DNA of 64,000 bases, from positions 5,720,379 to 5,784,378 of the forward strand of contig NW_004454207.1 of the NCBI RefSeq assembly GCF_000283155.1, read 5' to 3'. Origin of the DNA: Ceratotherium simum simum. Lineage: Eukaryota; Chordata; Mammalia; Perissodactyla; Rhinocerotidae. Under the pieces are notes generated by a model. That model was not told the DNA's origin, did no database searches, and saw nothing but the letters and a program-made list of their open reading frames with translations. Numbering within the stretch: the stretch's first letter is position 1; each line of letters begins with the position of its first letter. Below are positions 11,150 to 22,006 of this stretch, in pieces. The position numbers and the translations under genes are program-made.

Positions 11150-11905
11150 CCTATCTTTTATTTCATTGTATTTTTCTTTACCTCATTGATCATGATTATA
11201 AAGCCACTTTAAATTTCTTATGTGATCATTTCAACATCTCAGTTATCACAGGATTGGCATCTATTGTCTTTTCATTTAAGAATGGGTCACATTTTCCTGG
11301 TATTTTGTATGTTGAGTGATTTTGGATTGTAATTGAAAGTTGTGTTGTAGTGACTCTGAATTCTGTTATATTCCTCCAAAGAGCGTGGATGATTTTTTTT
11401 GAGCAGGCATTTAACTGAAAATTCTGTTCTTCCCATGGTAGGTAGAGGCTTATATCTCAGCTCTTTATTTTTGGCCTCAACTGCAAGTTTCTTTGAGTCT
11501 TCACCATACATGTGAGGTCCAAGAGTCAGATTGTGAGCAAAGTTTAAGTGCAGAATTTGAGGTTTACCTGCTCTAGCTCTCTCCTTTCTGGGACTCCCTG
11601 CAATTTCCAGCAGGTGTGATCTCTCTGAGCTCTGTCCTTTGGTTGCCCAGGTAGGAAAGATAGCAGGTAAAGACAGCATCATGCTGGGATCACAGCTTGC
11701 CATTGTGCCAAAGCTGCAAAAACTGGGAACTTTCAATGTGATAGTTGTTTCTTCCAAATTTGAACTCCCCTGTAAAATCTGCCTATCTTAGTTTATTCTC
11801 CAGAGCTTTCATGTAGTTGTTTTTTATAATTTGTCCAGAATTTATAGTTGTTATCCATGGGAGATTAGGTCTGTTAGGAGCTTATGCCACCATATGGAAA
11901 GTGAA
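11150..11905 (-). mobile_element. L1M 3' UTR, antisense
   Basis: The plus strand reads as the reverse complement of an old L1M 3' region. It contains AAGAATGGGTCACATTTTCC, TTTTTATAATTTGTCCAGAA, GTTGTTATCCATGGGAGATT and a terminal CTTATGCCACCATATGG block. The 156-codon minus-strand frame at 11287-11757 is an accidental opening in this 3' UTR and is not a gene. Confidence 0.75.
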
Positions 11906-12060
11906 ACTCCAGCACTAGATATTCAAATATGAATAAAAAATCATCACTTGCCTCAAAGAGCTCAAAGTCTAATAGAGGAAGTCTACATATAAACAAATAA
12001 CCTATAACACAAGATTATGAAATGCAATATTGGACATATAGTCAAGGTATAGAGTTGACT
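11906..12060 (-). mobile_element. L2 fragment, antisense 3' part
   Basis: It follows the antisense L2 order: CACTAGATATTCAAATATGA, TTGCCTCAAAGAGCTCAAAG, TCTAATAGAGGAAGTC, then ATAAACAAATAA. Strongly diverged. Confidence 0.5.
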
Positions 12061-12835
12061 GAAAAAAAAAATTCAAGAAAGCTTTGGAGGGAGGATATCT
12101 GATATGATTGGGAGTCAAGAAGACCTATGGTGAATAGCAAGGTTGTGTCCAGAGTTAGAGTGAAGGAGGAGGGGATGGGAGAAACAGAAGGGATACAAAC
12201 CGTGGGGAGGCTGGAGGGATCCAAACCATGACCTGACATTTGTATAGTATTTCCCACATTTCAAATTATAATCATATCTATTGTCTCATTTGGTTTTTAG
12301 TGAACCCAGTAAAGTCAAACAATTGTGTCAACGCACAGAAATATTTTCCATTTTCTTGAAATGAATCCAAGCTTAGATTATTTCTGCTCGATGTAGAACA
12401 AGAGTTTAAATCTGCCTTTATGTGAGAAAAAGAATATATATATTATCCCAAAGTGAGAATTGAGAAGAATAATATTCTATCCCTTCAAATTGTTTCTAAA
12501 CATAAATCAAATGTGACATTGGCTCCCAAGATATTATGAGCAGCATCATATCATCCTTGTTTCTAACAGAGAAATGTTATTGTTTTAAAATCCTGCCAAA
12601 ACTCCCCAGAGAACAATATTTCCTTCACTTTGTGTTTTTGTTTCTCACTCTGGAAGAAAGTTACGATAACATTGTCTTACAGTCTTGTTTCCACACACAT
12701 GCACATAAATACTACACTCTCCTCATTCTGCAAAAATTAAACCCGTATTTTAAGGTTCAGTTCAAGACCTACTCCTCTGTTCCATCCCATCCTTTTCTTG
12801 GTACTCCCAATTTTCATACCCTGCAGTGTCTCCCA
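12061..12835. other. No gene; possible MIR trace
   Basis: Unassigned apart from a faint antisense MIR-type stretch near 12240-12330 (TATAGTATTTCCCACATTTC, then TTGTCTCATTTGG). Short frames on both strands show no domain. Confidence 0.4.
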
Positions 12836-12990
12836 AACCTGGCTGTGAACCATAATTACCTAGGGGGCTCTTCAAAATAATTTTTTTTCTGGGCCCCACT
12901 TGAAATTCACAATCTCTAGGGTTGGGACTGAATTTTGAAGGTCTCCAGGTGATTTTAATGTGTTCCAGCACCCATCAACTGAGAACCATT
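12836..12990 (+). mobile_element. hAT-Charlie MER20-type relic
   Basis: The sequence has the near-palindromic layout of this family: AACCATAATTACCTAGGGGG near the left and CCAGGTGATTTTAATGTG...CTGAGAACCATT at the right, around a GGGCCCCACTTG centre. Confidence 0.65.
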
Positions 12991-13059
12991 AATTAAGAAG
13001 CATCACATGATTAATACTTAATAGTCATAGGGCTGAGTTATGTATGTTGCCCTGTGTTC

Positions 13060-13235
13060 TATATCAAGACTTCTCAACCTGTAAAGTGCATATGAATCAC
13101 CTAAACATCTTGTTAAAATGCAGATTCTGATTCAGCAGATCTGGGGTGGGGCCTGAGACTCTGCATTTCTCACAAGCTCCCAGGGGCTGCTGATGCTGCT
13201 GGTCCTCACACCACACTTTGTGTAGCCAGCTTGTG
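13060..13235 (+). mobile_element. hAT-Charlie relic (MER5/MER20 group)
   Basis: Typical wording: GACTTCTCAACCTG, ATATGAATCACCTAAACATC, GATTCAGCAGATCTGGGGTG, then TGCTGATGCTGCTGGTCCTC and ACACCACACTTTG. The subfamily is not certain. Confidence 0.7.
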
Positions 13236-13574
13236 GGTGTTGAACACTTTGGGATCAGGGTCTCTGCTTTCAGATGATACAATCAATAAATATTAGTCGA
13301 TTCGAGACCATTATTTTAAATTAGGTGCATTTTATCTAATGCCATATTCAATTATTCCCCTTGATACAACTTCACGAAGTGATCCTCCCATTTCCTTTTC
13401 CTAAGATTTTCTACTCTTTCTCTCAGGATCTCCATAATGAAGACTCTATTACCACTTGAGGAGGCTGGGTATTTTATCTACTATTCCTGCTAAGAGAATT
13501 TAAGGCTGAAGGAAAATACAGAGATGCTCATACTTGAAGACAAATTTTAGATCATCTCATAGAGTCCTCATCAA

Positions 13575-13745
13575 CGTATAATCTTCAAGTCACTTGTATC
13601 AGAATCACCTGGGTGCCTGTTAAAAAGGCAGATATCTGTACCCCATTCAGATCTCCTAACTGAGAATACTGGGGGAGGGGTTTAGGAATGCCTTTTAAGC
13701 AAGTTTCCCAAGCTCGAATACATCCAAGTTTGAGTAACATTGATA
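13575..13745 (+). mobile_element. hAT-Charlie relic
   Basis: CACTTGTATCAGAATCACCT, GGGTGCCTGTTAAAAAGGCA and GGGAGGGGTTTAGGAATGCC follow the order of the relic at 13060 and end in GTTTGAGTAACATTG. This is the third such relic within 1 kb. Confidence 0.6.
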
Positions 13746-13791
13746 TAGCCAGCCTCCTTCTTCTAACCCTTGGGGAAATTGAGGCCCAGAA

Positions 13792-13832
13792 AATAATAAT
13801 GATAATAATATTAATAACAACAACAACAAGTA
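13792..13832. repeat. (AAT/AAC)n simple repeat
   Basis: An interrupted trinucleotide run, AATAATAATGATAATAATA then AACAACAACAAC, abuts the 3' end of the antisense MIR that follows. It probably grew from the MIR tail. Confidence 0.85.
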
Positions 13833-14052
13833 GTAGTTGACATTGTTTAGTACATACTCTATGCAGGCCACTGTGCTGATCACCTTACCTGACAGTTTAA
13901 TTTTTATCCTCATGACAACCATAGGAGATAGTATTATTATTTGAGGAAACTACAGAGGTTGAGAAAGTTACCCTAGGTCACACAGCTAATGGGTGGCAGG
14001 GTTGGATCTAGAATCCAGGTCTCCTGGCACTCTTTCTATTGTATTTACCTTC
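13833..14052 (-). mobile_element. MIR SINE, near full length
   Basis: Antisense MIR signatures occur in order: TACTCTATGCAGGCCACTGT, TATCCTCATGACAACCATAG, GAGGAAACTACAGAGGTTGA, TAGGTCACACAGCTAATGGG, CTAGAATCCAGGTCTCCTGG. It is one of the better preserved MIRs in the window. Confidence 0.85.
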
Positions 14053-15420
14053 TAGTTCCCTTCTCCTACCAAAAACTATTTCACTAAAGGGTCCTTTCAT
14101 CCCTTTCATGTATTCCCTGCTCCTATCCCATTCTTAGAAATAATCAAAAGAGAACTGAGAGCCACCAGCATTGAGAGCCACTCCACCTCCTCCCTCCCTC
14201 CATACCTCTTCTTTAGCTTTTAGCACAGCCAGCCCCACCCTGAAGTTCAGGCTGCTCGCTTACTGAGGTGGGGCAGGGATAATTTTGATTTATTAAGGGA
14301 TGTTAAAGAATAATGTTCAAAAAAGGTAAAATCATGACTCATACAAATATAAAATGAACAAGTGTCACATATTTTTATTTAACTCATTAATTAACAGAGA
14401 ACTGGGAAAGTTATTACAAAGAAGGCAAGGAACCACAAATTTATATACAGTAAAGGAATATTGAAATGAATTTGGAAAAACTGGTCTGATCATTGAAGAA
14501 TAATGAACTGCATTACACTGGACACAACTAGTTTGCACTTGTAGGGGCAAGAATTATTTACATTGTCATCAGTGTTCTACCAGTTAATTCCTGTCTCCTC
14601 AGAGTCATAGAATAGCCTAGTCAAAGACAAAGGCATACACCCTGGTAGGATGAGATACTCCCAAGAGACTCCAGCATCCCATTGAAAAGATACTCAATAA
14701 TTTCCTTTGCCCATTCCAAAGTCTTACATTTTTCCTTATACTCTCTCTCCCCGTCTCATAGAGATCGAAGTAATCTCTGAGAATGGTTATTCATGATCAC
14801 AAAATAAGGCTGATCTCATTAGGTTTGGCCTGATTATTTACACAGAGGTAGCAAATATTAATTTACTAGTATACAGGCCTTCCTAAATTAACTTTGCTGA
14901 AAGTTTTTATAAGGAAACTCAGATTGGACTTTTAAAATCCTCTATTATTTGCTATCCAGAGGCAAGGAGACCAAGCCCGAGAAACGCTTTGTGCCAAATT
15001 TCATTTGCACTATCTATAAATTCTCCTCAAGGTCCCCCAATACACCAATGTTCCTGGCCTGCCAGGAAGTAGCATTTCTGACCTCACATAAGGCTAGACC
15101 TTCTAAGGACCTTGTGCGTTTTCCTGGGAGGGCTTTGTACGCGTTAGCTCCAGAAATAAAGTAAATTTGAGTTCCATAAAAGTGTCTGCCCATACCTGAT
15201 TCAATGAGCATAATTCTCCAATATGATATTCCAGACAAGATCTTGGTCATATAACTGTTTCTTCCAATTAATTCTAGTAAAAAGAAGGACAGATTCTTAA
15301 CAAAACTATGCAAATAACTATATTGCCATGAAAAATAAGGAAACAGTTAAAGTTTTGGAATTCGGGGGGGGTGGTGGAGGGAGGAAAAGTATCGGTGAGA
15401 ATCAAGTATAATTTTAAATG
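14053..15420. other. No gene or recognised repeat
   Basis: AT-rich, with pyrimidine-rich and purine-rich patches. A G-run (GGGGGGGGTGGTGGAGGG) lies at about 15364-15381, just before the L1M 3' end. The 99-codon minus-strand frame at 15014-15313 has no recognisable domain. Confidence 0.45.
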
Positions 15421-15865
15421 TTATGGGTTACAAAAATGTTCATCAACTGATGAAAGAATAAATAAATGTGGCAAATTCATACAATAAGATATTATTCAGC
15501 AATCAAAAAGAATGAAGTAATGATGTATCTACAGCATGCATGAACCTTGAAAGAATTATGCTAAGCGAAAGAAGCCAGTCATAGAAGACCACATATATGA
15601 CTCCATGTATATGAAATGTCCAGAATAGGCAAATCTATAGAGACAGAAATTGGCTTAGTGGTTTCCAGAGGCTGCGAGTGATGGGGTGAATGGGGAGTGA
15701 ATGATTGCTAATGGGTACGGGGTTTCTTTTTAAGATAATAAATGTTGTAAAATTGACTGTGGTGATGGCAATATTCACTCTGTGAATACACTAAAAACCA
15801 TTGAATTGTACACTTTAAATGGGTGAATTGTATGGTGTGTGAATTATCTCTCAATAAGCTGTTTA
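15421..15865 (+). mobile_element. L1M 3' end
   Basis: The terminal L1 order is clear: AATAAATGTGGCAAATTCAT, AAGATATTATTCAGCAATCA, AGCGAAAGAAGCCAGTCATA, GACTCCATGTATATGAAATG, ATTGAATTGTACACTTTAAA, GTGTGAATTATCTCTCAATA. It ends in TGTTTAAAAATG with little poly-A left. It is older than the L1 at 24331. Confidence 0.9.
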
Positions 15866-18200
15866 AAAATGTTATAGTTACAGACAACTTAAGAAGAAAA
15901 AGATCTTTCTTATATAATCCAGAAAAAAAAAAGTTAAACAAATCAACTTTATTCCAAACAAGTAGCCACAATAAAATTTTTCTCATCAGTTTATGCAGTC
16001 CCATGTAATTAGTTCTTGTTCTGATGGATCTTGGGTCAGTAGTGTCATGAAAGCATCTGCTTATTGACTAAAAAGAGTTCTGGAAGTCCTGACTCAGCCC
16101 ACTGGTATGATTTCAAAGTCGTCTAAGTGATGACATCAGAAGCCCGTACCCAGGAATCTTTTTTGCAAAGTGTCAGTAATTTGAATGACGTCTTATAGTT
16201 CTTTTTCACACGGTCTTTTTTGTTAAAGACAAAAACACGACCTGTAGCTTATAGCAGAGCCTTCAGGCAAGACTTAGAGTAAAACAAAAACTATCTGCAG
16301 AGCCAAGGGACTTTCACTGAAAACGAACTTTTACTGAAAATTTTCATATGTGAAAGGTCTGATGAGAGTTCATAATGAGAATAATGCAACTGACAAGGAA
16401 ATTAGATTGTGTCTGGACCGTGAAAAGCAAAGATAATAAAGTCATTCCAAAAATGTACACAAAATGTCTTCAGGCACAATGATTATGCCTATTTTCAGCA
16501 AAGTTAGTGAATATTACATTTGACATATAAAAACGGATGAACATAAAAAATGGGTGATCATAATTTTCCAAAAGGAATCATCTTGAAATATATAATAATT
16601 CTGAAACATAATTAATAATTAATAACATAAAATAATTCTGAAACATACATAATATGTATGATATATCAAGAATATTCTAAGCATCTGAGAATATACCGAG
16701 AATATCAAGTTAAAGAGAGCCAGTCAGTCTGGAGCAGGTTATTGTCGTCTCTATTTTTATAAAACTCCATGTGTAAATCCGATGTGCATCCCCAATTGAA
16801 ATCCACTGGCCTAGAAGATGCTAGATTCAAAATAAAGAAGTAAGGCTGTGGTCTAGTTAACATTTTAAATAACTGCAATTGTGACTGCTAACACTCTTCT
16901 TGTCTAATATCAGGCAAAACACCCTCAGGACTCTGAGAAGTAGAGACATACCATGGACAGTGAAGGCATTCATGAATCTCTAGGAACTCCCCATAAAGCA
17001 TCCAATTTCTCAAATACTTACATTAATGACATTTCCTTATACAAATTTAACCTGGGGAAGGCTGAGTATCTCTTCTTATTTGACTATTCTCCCCATGTAA
17101 CTCATCACTAGAAACTAATAAATAAACCTAATATTTCTAGTATCTCTCTTTTTGGAAGGTGAAAGAACAAACCTTTGTGACTTTCCAGGAGCCCTCTAAG
17201 AAATCACAAAGATGGTTTTAGGTGTCAAATATATTCTGAAAGATTTATTTAACTTTTTCTATACTTAGGATCTGATTTGGAGAAGGCAAAAAAATCACAC
17301 AAGTCACAGGAGAGTTGGACACTTGATTAAGATAGGATTATGGGTGCCTGAGAAACAACAGTTGGTTATAGCTTTAACAGAGGTGCCAATAAATATTTTA
17401 AATAAAAAAAGAAAGTAACACAACTGTAAAGAATCTTAGTTCTTCTATAAGTGCAGAGTGAGAAACCTTTTTTTTTTTTTCCTTAAATAGTCAAGAATAT
17501 AGTAAAGTCAACATAAAGTGTAAGAATTTATTCTGCTTAGACACAGGATCTCCGCTAACTACAAAGTAAAAAGTAACCCTTTATATTGTAGGCAAAGGCA
17601 ATAAGCAATAAACCAAGGAAATAAGGCCATCAGAATTGAGCACACTTTGCCAAGATTTTAACACATTTTGTAACTTTTTTTCAGACTCAGGTATTATAAA
17701 CCAGGGCAAATAAAATTCACTTTCCAAGTTTTGTTCTTCATTAGCTCTTTCCTATTCTGGAACAAATTGACACTTTGAGACAGATCTTAGGGGCTCTGCA
17801 AGGTCAGCAATAATTTCACTATAATATGAAGCTGTTATTAGTTTGCAATATGTTCGTCATTGCTGTCGTTAAATTATTCAACAAATAAATGTTCTAAAAT
17901 CGTCTCAGTTTCTATTTCTAATGAAAGTAAGTATTGATGGTTAATTCTCATATACACAAGTTCTTTGGGCTCCTCAATAAAGCCCTAAGAATATAAAGGG
18001 GTTCAGACACCAAAAAAGAAAAACAACAAGACTGAATACTACTGCATTAAGACAAAACTACTCTTTTTCCCTTGAAAAAAACAAAGGCACATGCACAGTT
18101 GTGTTTTTCTGTCACAATTTCTCCTAGTGTAGTTTCAACCACTTATATTAATTATAACCTTATAATTAATTAATATGATAATTAACCTATAATCTCTTAG
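15866..18200. other. No gene or recognised repeat
   Basis: This 2.3-kb AT-rich stretch includes a poly-T run at about 17468-17481 and an AT-rich patch at 16570-16690, where ATAATTCTGAAACATA occurs twice. No exon-like frame, poly-A-tailed retrocopy or element boundary is recognised. Confidence 0.45.
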
Positions 18201-18245
18201 AACAGTGGTTTTCAGGCCTGACCAAAGAAGCAGCCTGGAATTTTG
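18201..18245 (+). mobile_element. hAT-Charlie end fragment
   Basis: GAACAGTGGTTTTCAGGCCT resembles the terminal repeat start CAGTGGTTCTCA shared by MER5/MER20-type elements. Only about 45 bp can be followed. Confidence 0.35.
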
Positions 18246-18289
18246 TTGTTGCTGTTTGTTAGTTCCCCTTTCCCTCTATGGAAAATACA

Positions 18290-18959
18290 GCTAGTCATTC
18301 AGCAATCATTAAACATGTATTTACTGAGTGGCTACTCTTCAGGAGCTATGGATATGGCAGTAAACAGACAAAGTACCTTCATCCTTGGAGTCTATATTCT
18401 CCAATATCACACAATAGACAAATAAATGTACAATAAAATATCAAGTTTTTTAAAAGTATTTTGAACACAAAAAAGTAGGGTGGACAAACTGACCCAGGTA
18501 GAGGATGAGAGTGGAGGCAGGATAGATAGGACGTTCAGAAGAGGCCAGGTGACATTCTAGCAGAGACAAGAATGAATGGAGGAAATGTACCATGTGACAA
18601 TCTGGGGAAATGCATCCCAGCCTGAGGAAACAGCAGGTGCAAAGGCCCTGAGGCAGAAACAAACTTATAATATTTGAGGAATGGTAAGAAGGCTGGTGAA
18701 GCTAGAGCAGAATGAGTGAGAAGGAGACAGGTTGAATATGAGGTCAGAGATATTGGCAGAGGCCAGATGATGTAGGGCCTTTTAGCCAAAGAAGTTTGAA
18801 TTCTATTCCAGGTGAGAGTGGAAGCCGTGAGAGTGTTTTGAGCAGGGTAGCAAGGCTGTGTGTTTGTGTGTGCATCTATGACACTCTTGGTGCCGTGTGG
18901 AGAATACTGAAGCTGAACCAGAGTGGATACAAGGTGATCTATTAAGAGGCTGTTTTCAC
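18290..18959 (-). mobile_element. LINE-2 (L2), antisense, 3' part
   Basis: Antisense L2 3' wording runs in order: AAACATGTATTTACTGAGTG, GGATATGGCAGTAAACAGAC, GCAGGTGCAAAGGCCCTGAG, GGCCAGATGATGTAGGGCCT, then GAGAGTGTTTTGAGCAGGGT. It continues beyond the ERE at 18960. Confidence 0.85.
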
Positions 18960-19219
18960 GGGCTGGCCCCGTGGCCTAGTGGTTAAGTTTGGTGCACTGT
19001 GCTTCAGCGGCCTGGGTTCACAGGTTCGGATCCCTGACACAGACCTACACCACTCATCAGCCATGCTATGGCAGCAACCCACACACAAAATACAGGAAGA
19101 TTGGTGCAGATGTTAGCTCAGGGTGAATCTTCCTCAAGCAAAAAGAGGAAGATTGGCAACAGATGTTAGCTCAGGGCCAATCTTCCTCAGCAAAAAAAAA
19201 AAAAAAGAAGAAGAAGAAA
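18960..19219 (+). mobile_element. ERE SINE, two tail modules, inside L2
   Basis: It has the head GGGCTGGCCCCGTGGCCTAG, a B-box-like GGTTCGGATCCC, the CAGCCATGCTATGGCAG body, two GATGTTAGCTCAGGG modules and an A/GAA-rich tail. It splits the antisense L2. A clear target repeat was not found, though the tail ends (GAAGAAAC) just before L2 resumes. Confidence 0.95.
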
Positions 19220-19811
19220 CTTTTTCAATAGCTTAGTCTAGAGATGGTAGTTTGGATGAGCCCGGTAGTGGTAGAGCTGAATAGAAATGGTCAGATTCAG
19301 ATTGTATTTGGATGTGGGATATGAGGGAAATAGGGGAGTTAAGGATGACTCTTAGATTTTTGCCCTGAGCAATCAAAAGAATGGTAGTGGCATTAACTTA
19401 GATGAAGAACAGCCAGGGAGGAGTGGATTTGATGGGAGGTGGAACTGCCAAGAGTTTGGACACGAGGGGTATACCATACCTATTTGTCATTTAAGAACGA
19501 TTGGAGGTGTTGAGTAGGCAATTGGATATACAGGTCAGGGCCTCAGAGGACACTTGCAAGGATGGAGACATAAATTTGGGCGTCACCAGTTTAAACAGTA
19601 TTTAAACAATAGGACCACCTATGAAGTAAGGATATGCAGAAAAGCAGCTTGTGAACTGAGTCCTGGGGATGCTCAATATTCCTTGTTTGGAAACCAAAGC
19701 AAAACCGACACAGGACACTGAGAAGGAGCATCTGCTGAGCTAGGAGGAAACCCAGGCCAATGAGATGTCCCGGAAGTCAAGTGAGAGAAGTGTTTTAAAA
19801 GGGAGTGAGTG
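19220..19811 (-). mobile_element. L2, antisense, ORF2 reverse-transcriptase region
   Basis: This continues the L2 split by the ERE. GGAGTTAAGGATGACTCTTA, TGTTGAGTAGGCAATTGGAT, GGAGACATAAATTTGGGCGT and GAACTGAGTCCTGGGGATGC follow the antisense of the L2 RT domain. The segment that should encode the YADD catalytic box (about 19580-19605) appears frameshifted, so it is a dead copy. Confidence 0.8.
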
Positions 19812-19904
19812 GTGAGTGTACTTACCGCCACTGAATTGTACACTTAAAAATGGTTAAAAGGACACGTTTCATGTGTATGTATATTTTACCACAATAAAAA
19901 AAGT
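19812..19904 (+). mobile_element. 93-bp L1 3' tail with target duplication
   Basis: Only the extreme L1M-type 3' end is present (CTGAATTGTACACTTAAAAA, TATTTTACCACAATAAAAAA). It is flanked by the 11-bp direct repeat GGGAGTGAGTG at 19801-19811 and 19905-19915. This is a very short 5'-truncated L1 insertion into the L2. Confidence 0.88.
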
Positions 19905-19979
19905 GGGAGTGAGTGATCAACTGTGGAAAATACTCTGAAAGCAAGTAAGATGAGTACTGAGAATTGACTGTAGGATAGC
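19905..19979 (-). mobile_element. L2, antisense, continuation
   Basis: GTGATCAACTGTGGAAAATA, then AGTAAGATGAGTACTGAGAA and TTGACTG, continue the antisense L2 after the L1 tail. The element is next interrupted by MER5A. Confidence 0.75.
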
Positions 19980-20183
19980 AGTGGTTCTCAGTCTTGGGTG
20001 ATTTTGCTCCCCTGGAGACATTTGGAGATATTTCTGGTTATCACAACTGGGAGGATGCTACTGGTATCTGGTGCGTAGAGACCAGGGATGCTGCTGAACA
20101 TCCTACAGTGCACAGGACAGCTCCCTACAGCAAAAAATGATCTGGCTCCAAATGTCACTAGTGCCAGGGTTAAGAAACTCTGG
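19980..20183 (+). mobile_element. MER5A (hAT-Charlie) inside L2
   Basis: Near full length. It starts CAGTGGTTCTCAGTCTTGGG, then GATTTTGCTCCCCTGGAGAC, ACATCCTACAGTGCACAGGA, GCTCCAAATGTCACTAGTGC, and ends AAGAAACTCTG. Flanking 8-mers, TAGGATAG and GGATATAG, are a plausible decayed target duplication. It splits the L2. Confidence 0.92.
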
Positions 20184-20572
20184 GATATAGCAATATGAGG
20201 ATCATTGATGATGCTGAGAAGAACTGTTTTAGCAGAGAAGTGGGGAAGGAAGTCTCACTGAAGGAGGTTAATGAGAGCATGCTAGCTGAGGAAGTGGAGG
20301 AAACTCTTTCAAGGAGTTTTGCTCTCAATAAGAGAAATGAATGGGTAACTAATAGGGGTTCTGTGGTCCAGGGAGGGTTCTCATTTTAGAGATTGGAAGT
20401 ATGTCAGTAAGTTTATACGCTGATGGGAATGAACCAGTAAGAGGACAAAAAAATGATATAAGAGAAAGAGGGAGAATTTTGGCAGAGAAGGCAGGAAGGC
20501 ATGGAATCCAGCACACGTGGATAGTTTGGTCTTAGGATCAAGGAGATTTATTCACCGTGGGATGAAGGGAAG
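20184..20572 (-). mobile_element. L2, antisense, continuation
   Basis: AGGATCATTGATGATGCTGA, CTTTCAAGGAGTTTTGCTCT, TTATACGCTGATGGGAATGA and GGCATGGAATCCAGCACACG follow the antisense L2. The 64-codon plus-strand frame at 20195-20389 is a shadow. Confidence 0.78.
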
Positions 20573-20576
20573 AAGG

Positions 20577-21093
20577 GGAAGGGAAGCAGAATTCATCACT
20601 CCAAAATATACCTCTTTGAGATAAGGATTATTTTAGGCTGATTATTTTTAAGAAACAGCAGACACAAGAAAAGCTCTGAAAACTGAGTACAAGTTACCCT
20701 TTTGTAAGAGCAGTTTATATTTATAAGGGAACTCTCCATTTGTAAGGGGGTCTCCATCTCTGTACCAGGAAGAGGAGGATGAACAAATCTCTAGAAACTG
20801 TTATCAATGGAGAAGGCAGGACTTAAATCTGCATAACAGCCTTACCCTTATTGACTGTGCTTTGCCTGGTCATAACTGCCTTCTTTTGTCTTCAGCTGAA
20901 GATGGTATTTAAGGTGGTGGCTGGGCCACTTTAGGGAGTTACTGCATTTTCCTGGGTCTCTCCCATGAATACAGGAGGTATACATGTTATAAAACTTCTG
21001 TTTGTTTTTCTCCTGTTAATCTCTTTTATTACAGGAGGAGTCTCAGCCAAGAACCTGGAAGGTTAGAAGGAAAATTATTTTTCCTCCCCTACA
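20577..21093 (+). mobile_element. Solo LTR, ERV1 type (family A), inside L2
   Basis: This is family A from the GGAAGGGAAGCAGAATT start to the CTCCCCTACA end. The 4-bp repeat AAGG is at 20573-20576 and 21094-21097. The TG of the 5' end has decayed to GG. Purine-rich sequence before the element makes the 5' boundary slightly ambiguous. Confidence 0.85.
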
Positions 21094-21097
21094 AAGG

Positions 21098-21140
21098 CAA
21101 GTAATGTTGGTGGAGATAGAGTGGTGGTGAGAAAATGAAG
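21098..21140 (-). mobile_element. L2 remnant right of the LTR
   Basis: GTTGGTGGAGATAGAGTGGT continues plausibly in antisense L2 style, giving an L2 host spanning about 18290-21140 with four later insertions. The match is short. Confidence 0.45.
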
Positions 21141-21219
21141 CAGTTATCGTCATGCTTCTGTGATGATAATCATCACATTTCTAAATGAGTTGTTAATTTG
21201 TCTCTACGCACCCACACAC

Positions 21220-21345
21220 TCATCCAGGAGACTGCAAGATCTTTGAGGGCCTTATGCTTATTTTCCTTCATAAAGGCACTCAGTATTGAGCCCAGTGCCT
21301 GGCACATAGAGGCTACTCAAAAATACTTGTGGAATGAATGAATGA
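21220..21345 (+). mobile_element. L2 3' end
   Basis: It shows the L2 3' ending: ATCTTTGAGGGCCTTATGCT, GAGCCCAGTGCCTGGCACAT, GGCTACTCAAAAATACTTGT, then the GAATGAATGAATGA tail. Confidence 0.85.
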
Positions 21346-21480
21346 GAATGAGTGACACGCGCCACCTATTAAAAAGGGTATAGTAATCCATTTGCTTCAA
21401 ACACAACCGGTCTTTTTTCATTCCTAGGTCTTTTGTTGCTTTATGGAAGGATATTTTTAACCCCCTTGTAGAAGGCAGTC

Positions 21481-22006
21481 TTTATGATGGACTCCAGCAA
21501 TCCCTACATGCAGGTATACATGCCTGTGTGTAATTTCTTGCCTTTGAGGCCAGACTGGATCTAGTCACTTGCTTCTAATGAATAGAATATGGCAAAAGTA
21601 GTGGATGTCACTTCCAAAGTTAAGTTACAAAGAGACTGGGCTTTCATCTTAGGTACCTTCTCTTGCTCTGGCACTCATTTGCTCTGAGGGAAGCCAGTTG
21701 CCATGTTTTGATCTTCCCTAGGGAAAGGCCCAAGCGGCAAGTAACTGATGCTTCTGTCTAACATTCAGTGAGGATGAGTCCTGCTAACAGTCATGTGAGT
21801 GAGCTTGAAGGCAAATTTTCCCCCAGTTGAGCTTTGAGATGACAGTGTCCTTAGCTGACATCTTGACAGTAGCCTCGTCCCAGCACCACCCAGCTAAGCT
21901 GCTCTCAAATTCCTGACCCTCAAAAACTGTGAGATAAATGTCTGTTGTTTGAAGCTGCTATGTTCTGAGGGGGATAATTTGTTATACAGAAATAGCAAAC
22001 TAATAC
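21481..22006 (+). mobile_element. MLT1-type LTR (ERVL-MaLR)
   Basis: Sense MLT1 order: GAGACTGGGCTTTCATCTTA, TTGCTCTGAGGGAAGCCAGT, GTCCCAGCACCACCCAGCTA, ACTGTGAGATAAATGTCTGT, and the terminal AGCAAACTAATAC. AGATAAATG sits in the polyadenylation position. The 129-codon frame at 21949 starts in its end and has no domain. Confidence 0.88.

Noticed and set aside
11287..11757. 156-codon minus-strand open frame
   Set aside because: It lies inside an antisense L1M 3' UTR, and the translation has no recognisable domain.
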